Origin: Symsagittifera roscoffensis
Lineage: Eukaryota; Xenacoelomorpha; Acoela; Convolutidae
Assembly: GCF_963678635.1 (NCBI RefSeq)
Contig: NC_087066.1
Span: forward strand, 19,499,996-19,563,995
Direction of reading: 5' to 3'
DNA: 64,000 nucleotides
Shown piece by piece: positions 22,610 through 32,862 of the stretch. Numbering within the stretch: the stretch's first letter is position 1; each line of letters begins with the position of its first letter. The notes beneath the pieces were generated by a model. That model saw only the letters and a list, made by a program, of their open reading frames with translations. It had not been told where the DNA came from and searched no databases. A program made the translations under genes and the position numbers.

Positions 22610-23050
22610 TTTTTCGTTTAATGACTGTTAATAGGTAATTATCGATGTGTCTAATTGGTTGATTCCAGTTATATAAGTGTACTGGTTTGTGTTTATATTG
22701 CTTTTTTATTCGTCTTTTTCCTCTTTTTGATGAATTTGAAGTTGTTTCTGAGTCGGAAAAATATAATTGATCGTGAATGGGGCAATTTTTATAGATAGAT
22801 TCTTTTAATTTATAAAGTTCGTCTAAATTGCTGACTTCTGATTCTGAGAATGCGTTTCTATTTTTGGAAAATCTTTTTCGTGTTATTTGTCTTTGTTTGG
22901 TTACTATTTTCTTTTTTAGTGTTTGTCGTTTTGTTCTAATATATCCAACTGTTTGTGTGTGTGGTGTGATTACAAGGTCGTATTTTTGTTATCTATTTCA
23001 CAGTTGTGTAAAACGATTGTTTGTTTGTTTCCTAGATTTTTAAATGACAT
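22584..23050 (-). pseudogene. small basic ORF upstream of and overlapping gag, frameshifted
   Basis: The frame starts MSFKNLGNKQTIVLHNCE. It loses one base near 22988 compared with copy B, then runs on to a TGA at 22584-22586, 26 nt inside gag. Allowing for the lost base the frame spans about 156 codons. It is strongly basic (GKRRIKKQYKHK near its end). In copy B an early TGA ends it after 104 residues. The family is unknown; position and charge recall small RNA-binding regulatory proteins of complex retroviruses, but that is inference. Confidence 0.5.
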
Positions 23051-24009
23051 AAGGTTTAGGATGACGGATGCAAAAAGTTGTTAGATGATTTCTATTTTCT
23101 TAAATTGTTAGTCCTTACGATTTTTTGGTTAGCTTAACCTGGGTCTATTCGTTCAGGGTTGGAGAGAAAAGTATATCGATTCCGAAGAATGATTTTTTAC
23201 TTTCTCGTGGCTAGTATAAGTTAAGGTGTTAACTTACTTAATCTTACTTAAGGGTAGTGATTGTGTTCAAGGGTTGGAGAATAGTAAATCGATCCACAAG
23301 GTTCAGGTATAATTAGAACGCGAGTAGTTCGTTAGATACTATTTTAAACTTACTAAGTCTAAGATTTATCCTGGGTCTGGTAAGAGGAGGGTTCAAGTGA
23401 AGGATGAATAACCGAAGTTCTTCACTGTTTATCCTAATTTGAATGATTAGTGTTGTTCAAAAATTTCTATTAGTCTTGGGTTTTTTGAAAGGGTTGGATA
23501 GTGAATCGACGTTTGAGGTCGTTAGACACTAGCTAAGTGGGTGGGGGAGAACAAAATTGTTCTTTTTGATCCAAGGATAGGCCTTGATGATCAAGTTTAA
23601 ATTTAATTAAATAGAAAATGAATTAAGATCCAAGGATAAGCCTTGATGATCTGATTTTAAAATTAAGTGAATTTAAGTTTAAAATGGTTTAAATTTATTT
23701 AAGAAAAGATTTAGTGTTTTAATGATATTAGTGAGCTTATGATTGCTGTTATGTTTTAGGTGATGAAGCTGGGACAACTGATGATTTTATGATTACTAAC
23801 AGTTTATTGTCATGCTACTAATTTTTATTTTGATTTTCACTAAATATTTTCCAAACATGTTTTATATGATACTGCAGATTTTTAGGAAAACGATCTGAGA
23901 TCTTTTTATCAATCGTTATTGTATATTAATAGTTTTGTTTAGCGCCTGAAATGATTATGAAGATTGACTTCAAGATTTTATGTTTGCGAATGAAAATCTA
24001 AATTCATTG
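23051..24009 (-). other. leader of element A with repeats and twin hairpins
   Basis: About 1 kb without a shared ORF. Near-identical imperfect hairpins GATCCAAGGATAGGCCTTGATGATC-type lie at 23568-23592 and 23627-23651, 59 nt apart. A motif beginning GGGTTGGA and containing ATCGA occurs three times (near 23157, 23274 and 23502). The same layout is present in copy B. It is a candidate packaging, translation or splicing control region. Confidence 0.6.
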
Positions 24010-24210
24010 CTAATAAAATTCTAAAATAAAAGTCTGTGTTGGCTTTTGCCGTACTATCATATAACTATTTGGTAAGTTTCTACTTTGTCGTATGTCGTCT
24101 CTGGTTCGAGGTCTTCTTGCAATTCCGGGTAGTTCTGTTATCGTTCGGAATATTGGCTCTGATCTATTGAGTCGTAGAGACATTTCGATTAAATTATCGT
24201 CGTATAACAT
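24010..24210 (-). CDS. 66-aa ORF just after the primer-binding site
   Basis: It begins MLYDDNLIEMSLRLNRSE about 70 nt after the primer-binding site and is matched by a 77-aa ORF in copy B (39497-39730), with few changes over the first 60 residues; they diverge at the end after TQTF. It has an Arg-rich middle (RRPRTRDDIRQSRN). The family is unknown. It may be a short upstream ORF, or the first coding exon of a spliced product. Confidence 0.45.
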   Translation of the reverse strand: MLYDDNLIEMSLRLNRSEPIFRTITELPGIARRPRTRDDIRQSRNLPNSYMIVRQKPTQTFILEFY

Positions 24211-24280
24211 TTTAAAAATGTTTTGTCTAAATTCTAATCTATTTTTGGGTTAATTCTAAGCTATTAAGGTCTTGTTCGAG

Positions 24281-24296
24281 ACTTATGGTCGCACCA
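24281..24296 (-). other. primer-binding site of element A
   Basis: TGGTGCGACCATAAGT in element sense begins two bases after the LTR end CA, the usual place and form of a tRNA primer site. Copy B has the same sequence at 39412-39427. The tRNA is not assigned. Confidence 0.75.
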
Positions 24297-24298
24297 GA

Positions 24299-24708
24299 TG
24301 AGTTAGGACCGATGTGGTTAACTCATAGAGTAATTTCGGATAGGGTACACCGTCTGCTGGTCACGCTATCTTATTTTCGGCCGGATAGATTCGTGCAACT
24401 TCTTAGTCTAATACCGATCCTAATCTTACTCTTATACTATCTAGTCTCAGGTTGTTTAACTAGTCTCTGCTAGGCTCAATAGATCTAGGGTATACTGGTT
24501 TATTGCGGCTGCTGAAGTTCCTTAGGAGAGGCAACTAAATTCTAAGTTAAATTCAAATCTCTCTGGTGCTGAAATTACAAGTAATTTCAGCACTTACAAA
24601 TAAGTGGGTTGTTAGTTAGATAGATCATGATTGGTTAATATTAAATACTTTACAGTGGTAAAATATCTAATTTATCCAATCATAAAATGTAGTTTAGATC
24701 AGGTTCCA
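24299..24708 (-). repeat. 5' LTR of element A
   Basis: 410 bp; two substitutions relative to the 3' LTR at 6059-6468. It contains the same AATAAA signal and the 28-bp hairpin (24566-24593). Confidence 0.95.
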
Positions 24709-24712
24709 ACTT
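24709..24712. repeat. target-site duplication ACTT, high side of element A
   Basis: It matches ACTT at 6055-6058. Confidence 0.8.
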
Positions 24713-26160
24713 TATGTGCGTTAAAATTCGAAATTCGCATCTTAATAGTGTGAAAAACTTTGATTCTCTCGGAGTATCATTGTTTTTATCTATAAAAGTG
24801 AAAAATTGTCAATAATAATTAATTTGCAATTTAAATGCTTTATGAAGTAATTTCGATATAATTCAGTTTAACTTGATTATAATCAATTATTTTTTACTTA
24901 TAGACGCTGACAATAAAACTCAAATTTAATCGTTTTTCATCCATATAAGTTCGGTGCAGGGGTGTATCAAACAGCATACAGCACGAATCTCATATACGTT
25001 TTAGAATTGAAAATCGTATCGCTCAGCATTAAAATTGAAACTCAAATTTCATTCTTGCCAATACTAAAACCATCATACCCAAAAATTTAAAAATCATAGT
25101 GTTTCCACACATTTTGCTTTAATGGCAATAAGTGTTCACTTCAAGCAATTATAGTTCGTGGCAGGGCGGATTTAACATTTTTTGAGGGATGAGCGAATTT
25201 TCAGAACGGTTTCGAAGGCTCATTACTTTTTTTTGTTTAGTTCGCCCAACTTTAAAATATTATCAAGTGGAACCCTTCGGATGGTGAGGGGTCGAATCCC
25301 TGAGGAGACCTCCCCTCTAAATCCACCCCTGGGTCGGGGTGTGACTGTTCACAATATAATTGCGTTTTGGTTGCATAATTTTCAAATTTTCTATTTCTCA
25401 GAAGTGCAAGTTACAAATTGAAATAATAATGACTGCTGCTTTGATTTTCGAATATCTTTACCTATTACCTCCCTAGTTTGCAAAATTAGGTTCATCGGCA
25501 GGTACAAAGTTCGCATGTCCTTAATCGTCGAACTATTTCAAAAAGGGGTTGCAATTCGTTTCATGGTACCAAAGGTGGGATAGTTAAGAAGGTCTTGTAT
25601 TTCTGGGATTAAAGCTATCGAAAATTATGCTAGTCCATACACTTTCACATCTCCTAACTTTATGCTAGCCGCACTTTATGCTAGTCGAGCGGTCAAGCGG
25701 TCACCGGAAATAAAATACCAATTTCAATTTGTTTATGGGGAGGGGATATTTCGGGGCGATTACCCTTTTTCGCCTGACTGCGTGCTACTGGTTTAATAAT
25801 AAATTATGTTTTTTGTTGAAATGAAAAATGATTGATTGATATAAAAATGGATTTTAACCAGAACTGAATAATACTAAGCGTCATATATGCTTGAGTCGAA
25901 TGAGCATATTTGTACAGCTAAATTTTCGATCTATGTATAATTTACAGTTGAAGATTAATTCAATAATGGCACATATTTAATGAAATTAAACGTTACATCA
26001 TTTTAAAAACATTTTGTTGCTGAGCTGGCAAATTATATATCTTTTCTAACTTCAAGGCCGTTCAATCTCAATTTAATAAAATTATATGTTAAAGACTTTT
26101 CAGTAACATTCTTTTTCAGTCGTAATTTTTTTTTGTGTAAACAAATTTGCGTTATTAATC
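24713..26160. other. intergenic region upstream of the glutamine-synthetase-like gene
   Basis: AT-rich; it contains one short MITE copy (25162-25331). No promoter element could be assigned. Confidence 0.4.
25162..25331 (+). repeat. 170-bp MITE copy with decayed 8-bp duplication
   Basis: Ends CAGGGCGGATTTA and TAAATCCACCCCTG form terminal inverted repeats of the same family as 31902-32340. Flanks GTTCGTGG and GGTCGGGG agree at 6 of 8 positions, consistent with an old 8-bp target duplication. Confidence 0.6.
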
Positions 26161-29100
26161 ATGAGTAGAAGAATGAATGATATCGAAATGAGAGATAGTT
26201 ATTCAGATTTTGACTTCATCAGATTAACTTGGTGTGACACCAACGGAGTTCCCAGGTCAAGAGTAGTTCACAAGAGTTCATTCGAGTCAGTTCTCAAATC
26301 TGGAATTGGTATCACAGCAGTTTATGCCTTATTTGGAGTTGATTCGAAAGGGTGCAAGTTTCCGAAGCTGGAGAGGGCTGACAGTGATGGGATCACCAGT
26401 GTGCTGATGACGCCACAAATGGAAACATTTCACGCCTGTCCCTGGTCGGGGAAGGGAAAATACAAGGTATATTCCGGAATACAATAAGTACTTCAACTAG
26501 AAATTTAGTATAAACTATTGCGTTTTAAAAATAATTAAAGCATCGAATTTTGACATGAAAAATTGCTATGAACTACCAAAACTGGACTACAAAAATATCA
26601 GTTCCTCAAAATTAAAAAAAAAACTTTCTAAATTTTTTGAGTTTAATCACACATGAATTATATTGGTTTAAATTTCCTAGGTCGCCGAAGTCTTGTGTCA
26701 AATTCATGAGCAAAAAGACCCCATAGAGTTCTGCTATTATGACTCGAGACAGATCTGCCTCAAATTACTAGACCAGCTCAGAAGTGAGTTCGGGTTGGAT
26801 TTCTACTCCAGTTTTGAGTTTGAGTTTGTGGTGACGAAGGGTGGGGAGACTTTGGGAACCGGAGCTCACCTTTGCTCAACTGTTGTTCTGAAGAAAACGG
26901 AAGACTTGTGCTTCGAGGAGAGTTTTAATTAGAAAGTTGAGCAGGCAAAAATTTATTGTCAACTCAAAACTGAAATTCAAGTTTTTGTAAAAATGTTTTG
27001 TGGCCGACCAAACTATTTTTTTAGCTCATCCAAAACACTATAAGGACCCTATTTTGTCAAAAAAATTCTGCCGTGTAGTAATATGTTTGAAAAAAAGGCC
27101 AAAGTTGACGTTTTAGAGCATTTTTGGAATGATTTGGTACGCATTCCCTCAAAATTAATACATTGGCGGCCGACTTGAAATGATTGTCATAAAACAGTAC
27201 CTAAGGGACTTTTGGGAAAATATGGAAAAAAGTTTGCAACCAGAATTGAGGTGTTGCGGGCATCCCCCTCGGCACACTTCTGACCATGAATAATGATATA
27301 CACGCAACTTTTTGCCAAAAAATTTTCAAACTCTTTAAGAAGGCAATTGATCCCAAAAAGAGGTTGTATTTTTAATGAAAAACGGCTGCAGCAAAATGAA
27401 ATTGTACAGATTTTTTGTAACCGAGTTAGGTCTTCAAAGGGTAGGGAGAGAAAGTTTAACAAGCGAACAGTATTTCACAAGCAAACAGTATTTCAAAATT
27501 GGGTAACTTGGCTAAGTTAACAGCTGCGTTTTCCTTTCTTTCCAAAAATGACGCTCAGTTCTGAAACTCAAAAACTCTCCTAATAAGATCGCAAATCGGT
27601 TATTCGAAGCTGGGATTTCTGTCGAAGCAATCAACTCTGAAGCTGCAGAAAGCCAAGTTGAAATCACTATGGTCCCAACTCTAGGAATCGAATCCTCCGA
27701 CAACGCATGCATTTACAAAGATTGCGTGAAGTGCACTGCTCTAGACCAAGGATATTCCGCTACTTTCATGTGCTGTCCATTTCCTGAAACTTACACTGGA
27801 GTCCACTTGAATTTTTCACTTCTGGAAAAAACTAGCGGGAAAAATGTGTTCACGGATAAGTCAGATGAGTTTGGCCTCTCTGAGCTGGCTCAGTTTTGGC
27901 TGGCTGGGGTTATGAGTCACGCCAGGGGAATGACAGCTGTGATATGTCCGAACAACAATAGTTACGAGAGATTGGCACCTGGACAAAAATCGACATCAAT
28001 CAGGTACACTATAGTTCAAGACAAAGGTAATAAGACATTAATTTAAAATAAAATTATTGCATAAATCGATCTAGAGTTTTAAATTATGCGAAATTGAGTA
28101 AAAATATTGGGTCATCAGATATGCAATATTAGAACGAACAGAAAGTTCTCACAATTTTTCTTAACTTAGTAAAATAAAAAATGTATTACCTTAAACTTTA
28201 CATAGTCACACATATCCTATACTTTGATCGTTATTAATCACTGCAGCAGTTAAATTGAGGCTTTTTTGAACAAATTTTTTTAGACGTTTTTTTTAGACGA
28301 AGTATCTTGGAACGAAATTGTATTTTAAAACTGCAGGGGACAAAATTTTTTTTCAAATAGAAGAGACAAGAAATAGTTGAGTTGAACTTATTTATATAAA
28401 AATTTATGACTCGTGCTAGAAAAATGGTAAATTTTTTATAAATTATTTTTTATTTCGGAAGAAGAAATAGGAATAAAATTGTGCGGGTGAAGAGAAACAA
28501 AAACCTGGAAACATATATGGAGTTCAAGACTCCAGGTGCATCAGCTAATCCATATCTGGTCATGTCTGCAGTGCTGGCGGCAGGCATGGACGGACTGCGA
28601 CAGAAGCAACTGGTTAGTTCAAGTACCGCACTCAGTTGGTTGGGCAGTTTCAGATAAATAATTGGTTTGAAGACGCAATTTGATGATTCTTTCGTTTCTA
28701 GTCCACTAAAATAAACAAAAAATACACACGTCATAATCATGGCAAATCAGAACTTTTCCGTAACAAGCAGCAAACAGCTGAAATAATCGTCTTTTTTTTT
28801 CGTGAATCTTTTGTCTGAATCTATCATAACTTATAAAAAAATCCTTCTAATTTTGTATCACTGAATTAAACTAGTCTTTCATTTTACCTGACGTTTATAC
28901 CCGGGCCGAAGGTTGTGTGTTTTATGATTAGACTGTGTTGCGATAAAATTCAGTATTTCGAGACTTTGTCCGCCTTTACAAAAACTTGACCCAAAAATGA
29001 ATTTTTGGTCGCAGAATGAACATTGGGGACTTTGAAAGTATGGAAATAAGTCGCGGACCTCTACCCGGTTAGGAGTTCTTCATAGAAACCTTTGTGGTAT

Positions 29101-29418
29101 TCATTGTGGTCTTCTACAGGTTTCTAAGATAACATTTATTTTTCTGGAATAAAAGCCTATGCCACATTAGTTCTCGCTAATTAACCATTTAACTAATTAA
29201 TTATAAACTGACCTACGTTTCAGGTACCAGAAGAAGGTTTCTATGAAGACCTTCCGAAGGATTTAACCGAAGCAATTTCCGCTCTGGAAAAAGATGACGT
29301 CATCAAAAGTGGACTGGGCCATGACTTTGTGGACTTGTATGTGGCCCTGAAAACACAGAAAGAAATACCTATCATTGGCCATGATGAGCAATGGAAAACT
29401 TACTCTCAGTTGATTTAA
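26161..29418 (+). CDS. lengsin-like protein of the glutamine synthetase (type I) family
   Basis: Five exons: 26161-26466, 26681-26921, 27559-28003, 28471-28612 and 29224-29418. They sum to 1329 nt, an unbroken 442-codon frame, the size expected of type-I glutamine synthetase/lengsin proteins. The N-terminal beta-grasp part has WCDTNGVPRSRVV. The catalytic-fold part has SSFEFEFVV, GISVEAINSEAAESQVEI, CPNNNSYERLAPGQ and the conserved FKTPGASANPYLVMSA. Enzymes synthesise glutamine from glutamate, ammonia and ATP; lengsins are non-enzymatic relatives. The loop that in enzymes reads like GSGxHxHxSL is here TYTGVHLNFSL, with one His replaced, which favours a lengsin-like, possibly inactive protein. 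The exon 2 donor (A|GTTTTA) is poor; the others are good. The start is the first ATG of the open frame. Confidence 0.8.
26995..27140 (+). repeat. decayed MITE-family body in intron 2 of the lengsin-like gene
   Basis: GTGGCCGACCAAACTATTTTTTTAGCTCATCCAAAACACT and the following TTCTGCCGTG block resemble the interior of the 31902-32340 element. The ends are not recognisable. Confidence 0.3.
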
Positions 29419-30125
29419 AACTGAATAATATTGCTTTTTAGAATTGGCACATTTTGCTCACAAAAATCTGGGTTTTAATAGGTATTATATTTGTAACTGC
29501 CATTTATTGTGGTCTTCTTCTGTTAATGACTTCAGTCAAGGGATAGCGTCAGTCTTTTATCTGTATTGGATTTCTATTCGTACTCTTCGTGTATGCTATT
29601 TTGAATTGATATTGAGCGTTGCACTTTCGAAACAATTGATCTAAAATTGTCCATCCTTTTAATTAAGACGATTTATCCACAAGGGAAAGGACCAACATAC
29701 GATTTGTCCAGCTTTTTACAGAGAACCGCTGTTGTGCCCCTGGTTAAGATTTACATGCAATTTTTTGGCTATTTTTCTGGGCTGGGTAATGTAGCCTCAC
29801 CCTCAAGCAACGAGCACGGATCATGGTGGGCCTCGAACAACCGACTTTTCGTTTGAGAGGCGGAGACTTAACATCTCACCATCGCTAAGTAAAGGCCGAG
29901 GTATTTAATTAATATTTTATTTTAGTGTGGTTCTTGCAATTCGCAGAGAACCTCAATTATTTTTTCAAATAGCTTGTTTATTCGCATTGCTAGCAAAAAA
30001 AAATTATAATGGATCCTTGAATTGATCTGCTCGTGGGTTTTTTAAAATAGATTAAAGTGATATTCAGATAGATTTAGGTGCGGTTCGGATGGATTTTAGT
30101 GCGTTGGAAATCCATCCAAAAAATA
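29419..30125. other. intergenic region with a tRNA-like fragment
   Basis: No gene is seen. On the minus strand near 29815-29890 a B-box-like GTTCGAGGCCC lies downstream of TGGTGAGATGTTAAG, suggesting a degenerate tRNA-derived SINE. No complete cloverleaf was confirmed. Confidence 0.3.
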
Positions 30126-30500
30126 TTGGAAACCAGATCTGATCATCTTAAAATCTTGCCTAACTCAGATCTTGTCCAGACATGGTGCTTGTTTTGGTTG
30201 GACAAGGTCATGTCTGAATCAGGACTGAGGCAGGTATGGATTTTGCCACAAATGCAGACCTGCTCAAGGCCTGATTCAGACCTGGAACATACATGGGTCA
30301 GATCTGAACCAGATCTGAGCAGATCCGACCCATGTATGCTCGAGGTCTGAATCAGGCCTTAAGCAGGTCTGTATTTGTGACAAAATCTATACCTGGCTCA
30401 GTTCTGTTTCAGAAATGTCCATGTGCAAAGAAACCATGCATTATGTCTAGACAAGATCTGAAACAGGCAAGATTTTAAGATGCTCATACCTGGTTTCCAA
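30126..30500. mobile_element. 375-bp foldback (long inverted repeat) element
   Basis: The left end TTGGAAACCAG...CATCTTAAAATCTTGCC pairs with the right end GGCAAGATTTTAAGATG...CTGGTTTCCAA, and the two arms remain complementary with mismatches to a centre near 30318 (CATGGGTCAGATCTG facing a matching GACCCATG). No ORF spans it. It fits a non-autonomous foldback DNA transposon. No clear target duplication was found. Confidence 0.65.
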
Positions 30501-31460
30501 GTTTTTGTTAGGTACGGGGAAGTGCTTTACAAGCTCAGAAGTAAAAGAGCTATAAATTGATAAAGAGCAGTAGTATTTTAATTGAAAAAGGTTACATTTA
30601 CATTTTTGAAGGATGCCTAGATCTGATTTTAAGAATATTTATAGACCTTTTGCTTTCTTCCAAGGCACTGAATTTTTGCCTATAAGTTTTGTTTCACTCT
30701 TATCTTTTTTAAACCAGTTCATAATGTTTTTGTAACCGAATGCATCTTTTGAGCGGGTAGTACGATTTAAAATTTCTTCCAGCTTGTTTTTGGACGCTGC
30801 CGTTTAACTTAGTTCTCCTTACGTAAATTACAATTTATTGGCATATTTTATCCCATTTTTGGCTGTTCCAGATTTTTAAACCTAGCGTTTTCAAGAGGGT
30901 ACTCAATGCACTCGATGTCAGTGTAAATCATAATTTCCAGTCCGAGCCTAACCTTTTGAGACATTTTATAACCACTACATCACCGTTATTTTCACGCAAT
31001 CCTTAAGTGATCTGAAATTGAGTTTTGTATGACTTCCGGGATCTTCTATTGACTACACAAAAAAAACGGTACAAGACTTTGAGGTTTGCGTTTCCTTGAC
31101 TCCATGAATGAAATAACAAAGCATTTCTGATCAGTATAAAACTACAGAAACGATTTTATTGAAATGAATTGATGATTTTAATTTCAAATTGGAAAAATAA
31201 TTGCGTATATTTACATTCATTTTTTTGCATCCAGGCATCAAGAAATTAATTTTACCAGAACTGTTTTAGCTGAATCTCAAAAAAGTTGATAGATTGCGCG
31301 AAAAACGTTCAAAGCTCATCCGCTCGAAACTTTCCAATAAACTCATCGACAGTTTTGATAAAATAACTTCATCAATATCAAAAAATGAACTCTTTTCAAT
31401 AAAATAGAGGGTAGAATGTTAGTATCATTTCAAGACAAGGCAGTTGGTTATGTATGTGGG
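30501..31460. other. intergenic region below the EF-hand gene
   Basis: Nothing coding is seen. A minus-strand AATAAA (31155-31160) could be the polyadenylation signal of the EF-hand gene. Confidence 0.35.
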
Positions 31461-32862
31461 CTATGCTGGATGGTTGACATTGACGTTAACTTGGTTCTTG
31501 GTCCCTCCCCCTGCTGACTGTGGCATCCTGAGGCAGGTGAGTGGACGGGGGGCTATGAGTCTGGCAAACTCCTCGTAGTCCACTTTACCCTCTCTGTGCT
31601 TGTCCGCGAACTCAACCAATTCTTCCACCTCCTGAACAAGCCAAGTAGAGTTTTGCCGAAACTCATACACAATAATTATAGGATCGGGTAGGAAAAATGG
31701 ATATAAAATAACAACAAAGAGGGGAACCTTTGGGCGTCCAGGGTGCTCGAGCCCTTGAGAAGAAGGGGCCGAGTCCCGCTTTTCAAGTTTTCTGCCTCCT
31801 GGCCAACCAAAGGGGCCCCTTCGGTATATTTTAAAACATCCATTTTGCCTGATCCACCCTAAAATTTTTCGAAATGCGTCTTCGGCGCCAATATGTGCTA
31901 GCAGGGGCGGATCTAGGATTTTCTCGAGGGGGGGGGGGGGGGGGCTAATTTTCAAAAAAATTCGAAAATTTTGACGACCTTTTTTTTTAGGTCGACCAAA
32001 TTGATTTTTCGAGCTCTCCCAAAGCACTGTTTTGCCCCTTTTTTCGGTGAAATATTCTGCGCCGCAGGCAAATTTTTGAAAAAACAGTCAAAAAAGCCGT
32101 TTTTGGGCACTCTTTGAAAAATTTTGACAAAAAAAATTGCGTTTTTTTGGCGCGAGCTCCCCCTCAAAGTTAGTTTATATTGGCGCGGAAGGCGCCTTTA
32201 GAAAAAATTTAGGGTCGGTCGGCCAAAATTGGATTTCTGAAAAAGTATCAAAGGGGGGAACCTTTGGGTCGACAGGGGGTGGAATCCCTGAGAGGGAGGG
32301 TCCGCCCCCCCCCCCGCCACACCCCCTAAATCCGCCCCTGTGTGCTAGCGTTTTTTTTCTAGCGATTTAGAGAGCTCGAAAAATCGGAAAACCAACTTAA
32401 CCGACTTAAAATAGTTCGGCAAAATTTCTTCGGAATTTCTTAAAACAACCCCCCCCTCTCGAAAAATGCCAGATCCGCCCTTTACTCCAAAAGGAGATGT
32501 AAATAGCTATTTTTCCTTAATGTATTGCGTCCAAACCAAATTAATAAAATATTAAAGCCATTATTTTGTGGACTTCCAACTTTTCTATTTCGAAACTTGT
32601 GTCCTGAAAAATTGTAAATTGAAATTTTAGGCTCAAATTTTCCGACATGCTCAGATTTTCAAAATACGAAACTTGTGACCGATGTCGAAGTTAACACGTG
32701 TCTGTTAAGTACCTGTGGGGTGAGTTTTTCTCCTACTGAAGTGAGCATGGTGCGCATGTCTTCAGTTGAGATGAAACCACAGCTGTCCCGGTCGAACTTC
32801 CTGAAGGCCGAGATTATTTTGTCCACGTTGTCAATCGGACGTCCTCTCGCTATCTTCATCGC
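31461..32862 (-). CDS. EF-hand Ca2+-binding protein, last two coding exons
   Basis: Exon 32862-32713 (minus strand, 50 codons, after TTTCGCAG and before CACAG|GTACTT) encodes IISAFRKFDRDSCGFISTED, an EF-hand. Exon 31631-31461 (after GTTCAG) encodes EVEELVEFADKHREGKVDYEEFARLI, a second hand, then a Pro- and Asn/Val-rich tail and the stop. The joined frame is phase 0. The overall look is that of calmodulin or myosin-light-chain relatives. Loop residues are not canonical: Cys at loop position 5 and Asp at 12 in the first; His and Glu at 3 and 5 in the second, so Ca2+ affinity may be weak. Upstream exons were not found. The last intron holds nested MITEs. Confidence 0.7.
31715..32480 (-). repeat. 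older MITE copy interrupted by the 31902 element
   Basis: Sequence on both sides of the inner element reads as one family member in the opposite direction: CCACCCTAAAATTTTTCG and GGCGCCAATA before it, then GAGAGCTCGAAAAATCGG and CCAGATCCGCCCTTT after it. The left boundary is approximate. Confidence 0.45.
31902..32340 (+). mobile_element. 439-bp hAT-like MITE with 8-bp target duplication
   Basis: It starts CAGGGGCGGATCTAGG and ends CTAAATCCGCCCCTG. It is flanked by exact copies of TGTGCTAG (31894-31901 and 32341-32348). Terminal inverted repeats with an 8-bp duplication and no ORF point to a non-autonomous hAT-type element. It contains a G run (about 31927-31943) and a C run near its two ends. 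Confidence 0.85.

Larger units (their letters stand above)
6059..24708 (-). mobile_element. 18.65-kb Ty3/gypsy-like LTR element with env and accessory ORFs (copy A)
   Basis: Two direct 410-bp LTRs (6059-6468 and 24299-24708), both TG...CA and differing at two positions (6119/24359 and 6382/24622), flank an internal region coding on the minus strand. Order from the 5' LTR: primer-binding site, 66-aa ORF, leader, basic ORF, gag, pol (PR-RT-RH-IN, the Ty3/gypsy order), two-helix ORF, Ser/Pro-rich ORF, env, 593-aa ORF, probable intron, 3' region. The length is far above the 5-8 kb usual for gypsy elements. Gag, pol, the basic ORF, the two-helix ORF, the Ser/Pro ORF and env are interrupted; the 66-aa and 593-aa ORFs are open. 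An 8.5-kb stretch downstream of pol is what makes it unusual. Copy B (39000 on) confirms the layout. Confidence 0.95.

Noticed and set aside
31632..32027. 5' extension of the minus-strand frame beyond the EF-hand exon
   Set aside because: It runs through the acceptor GTTCAG at 31632 into MITE sequence; the real exon begins at 31631.
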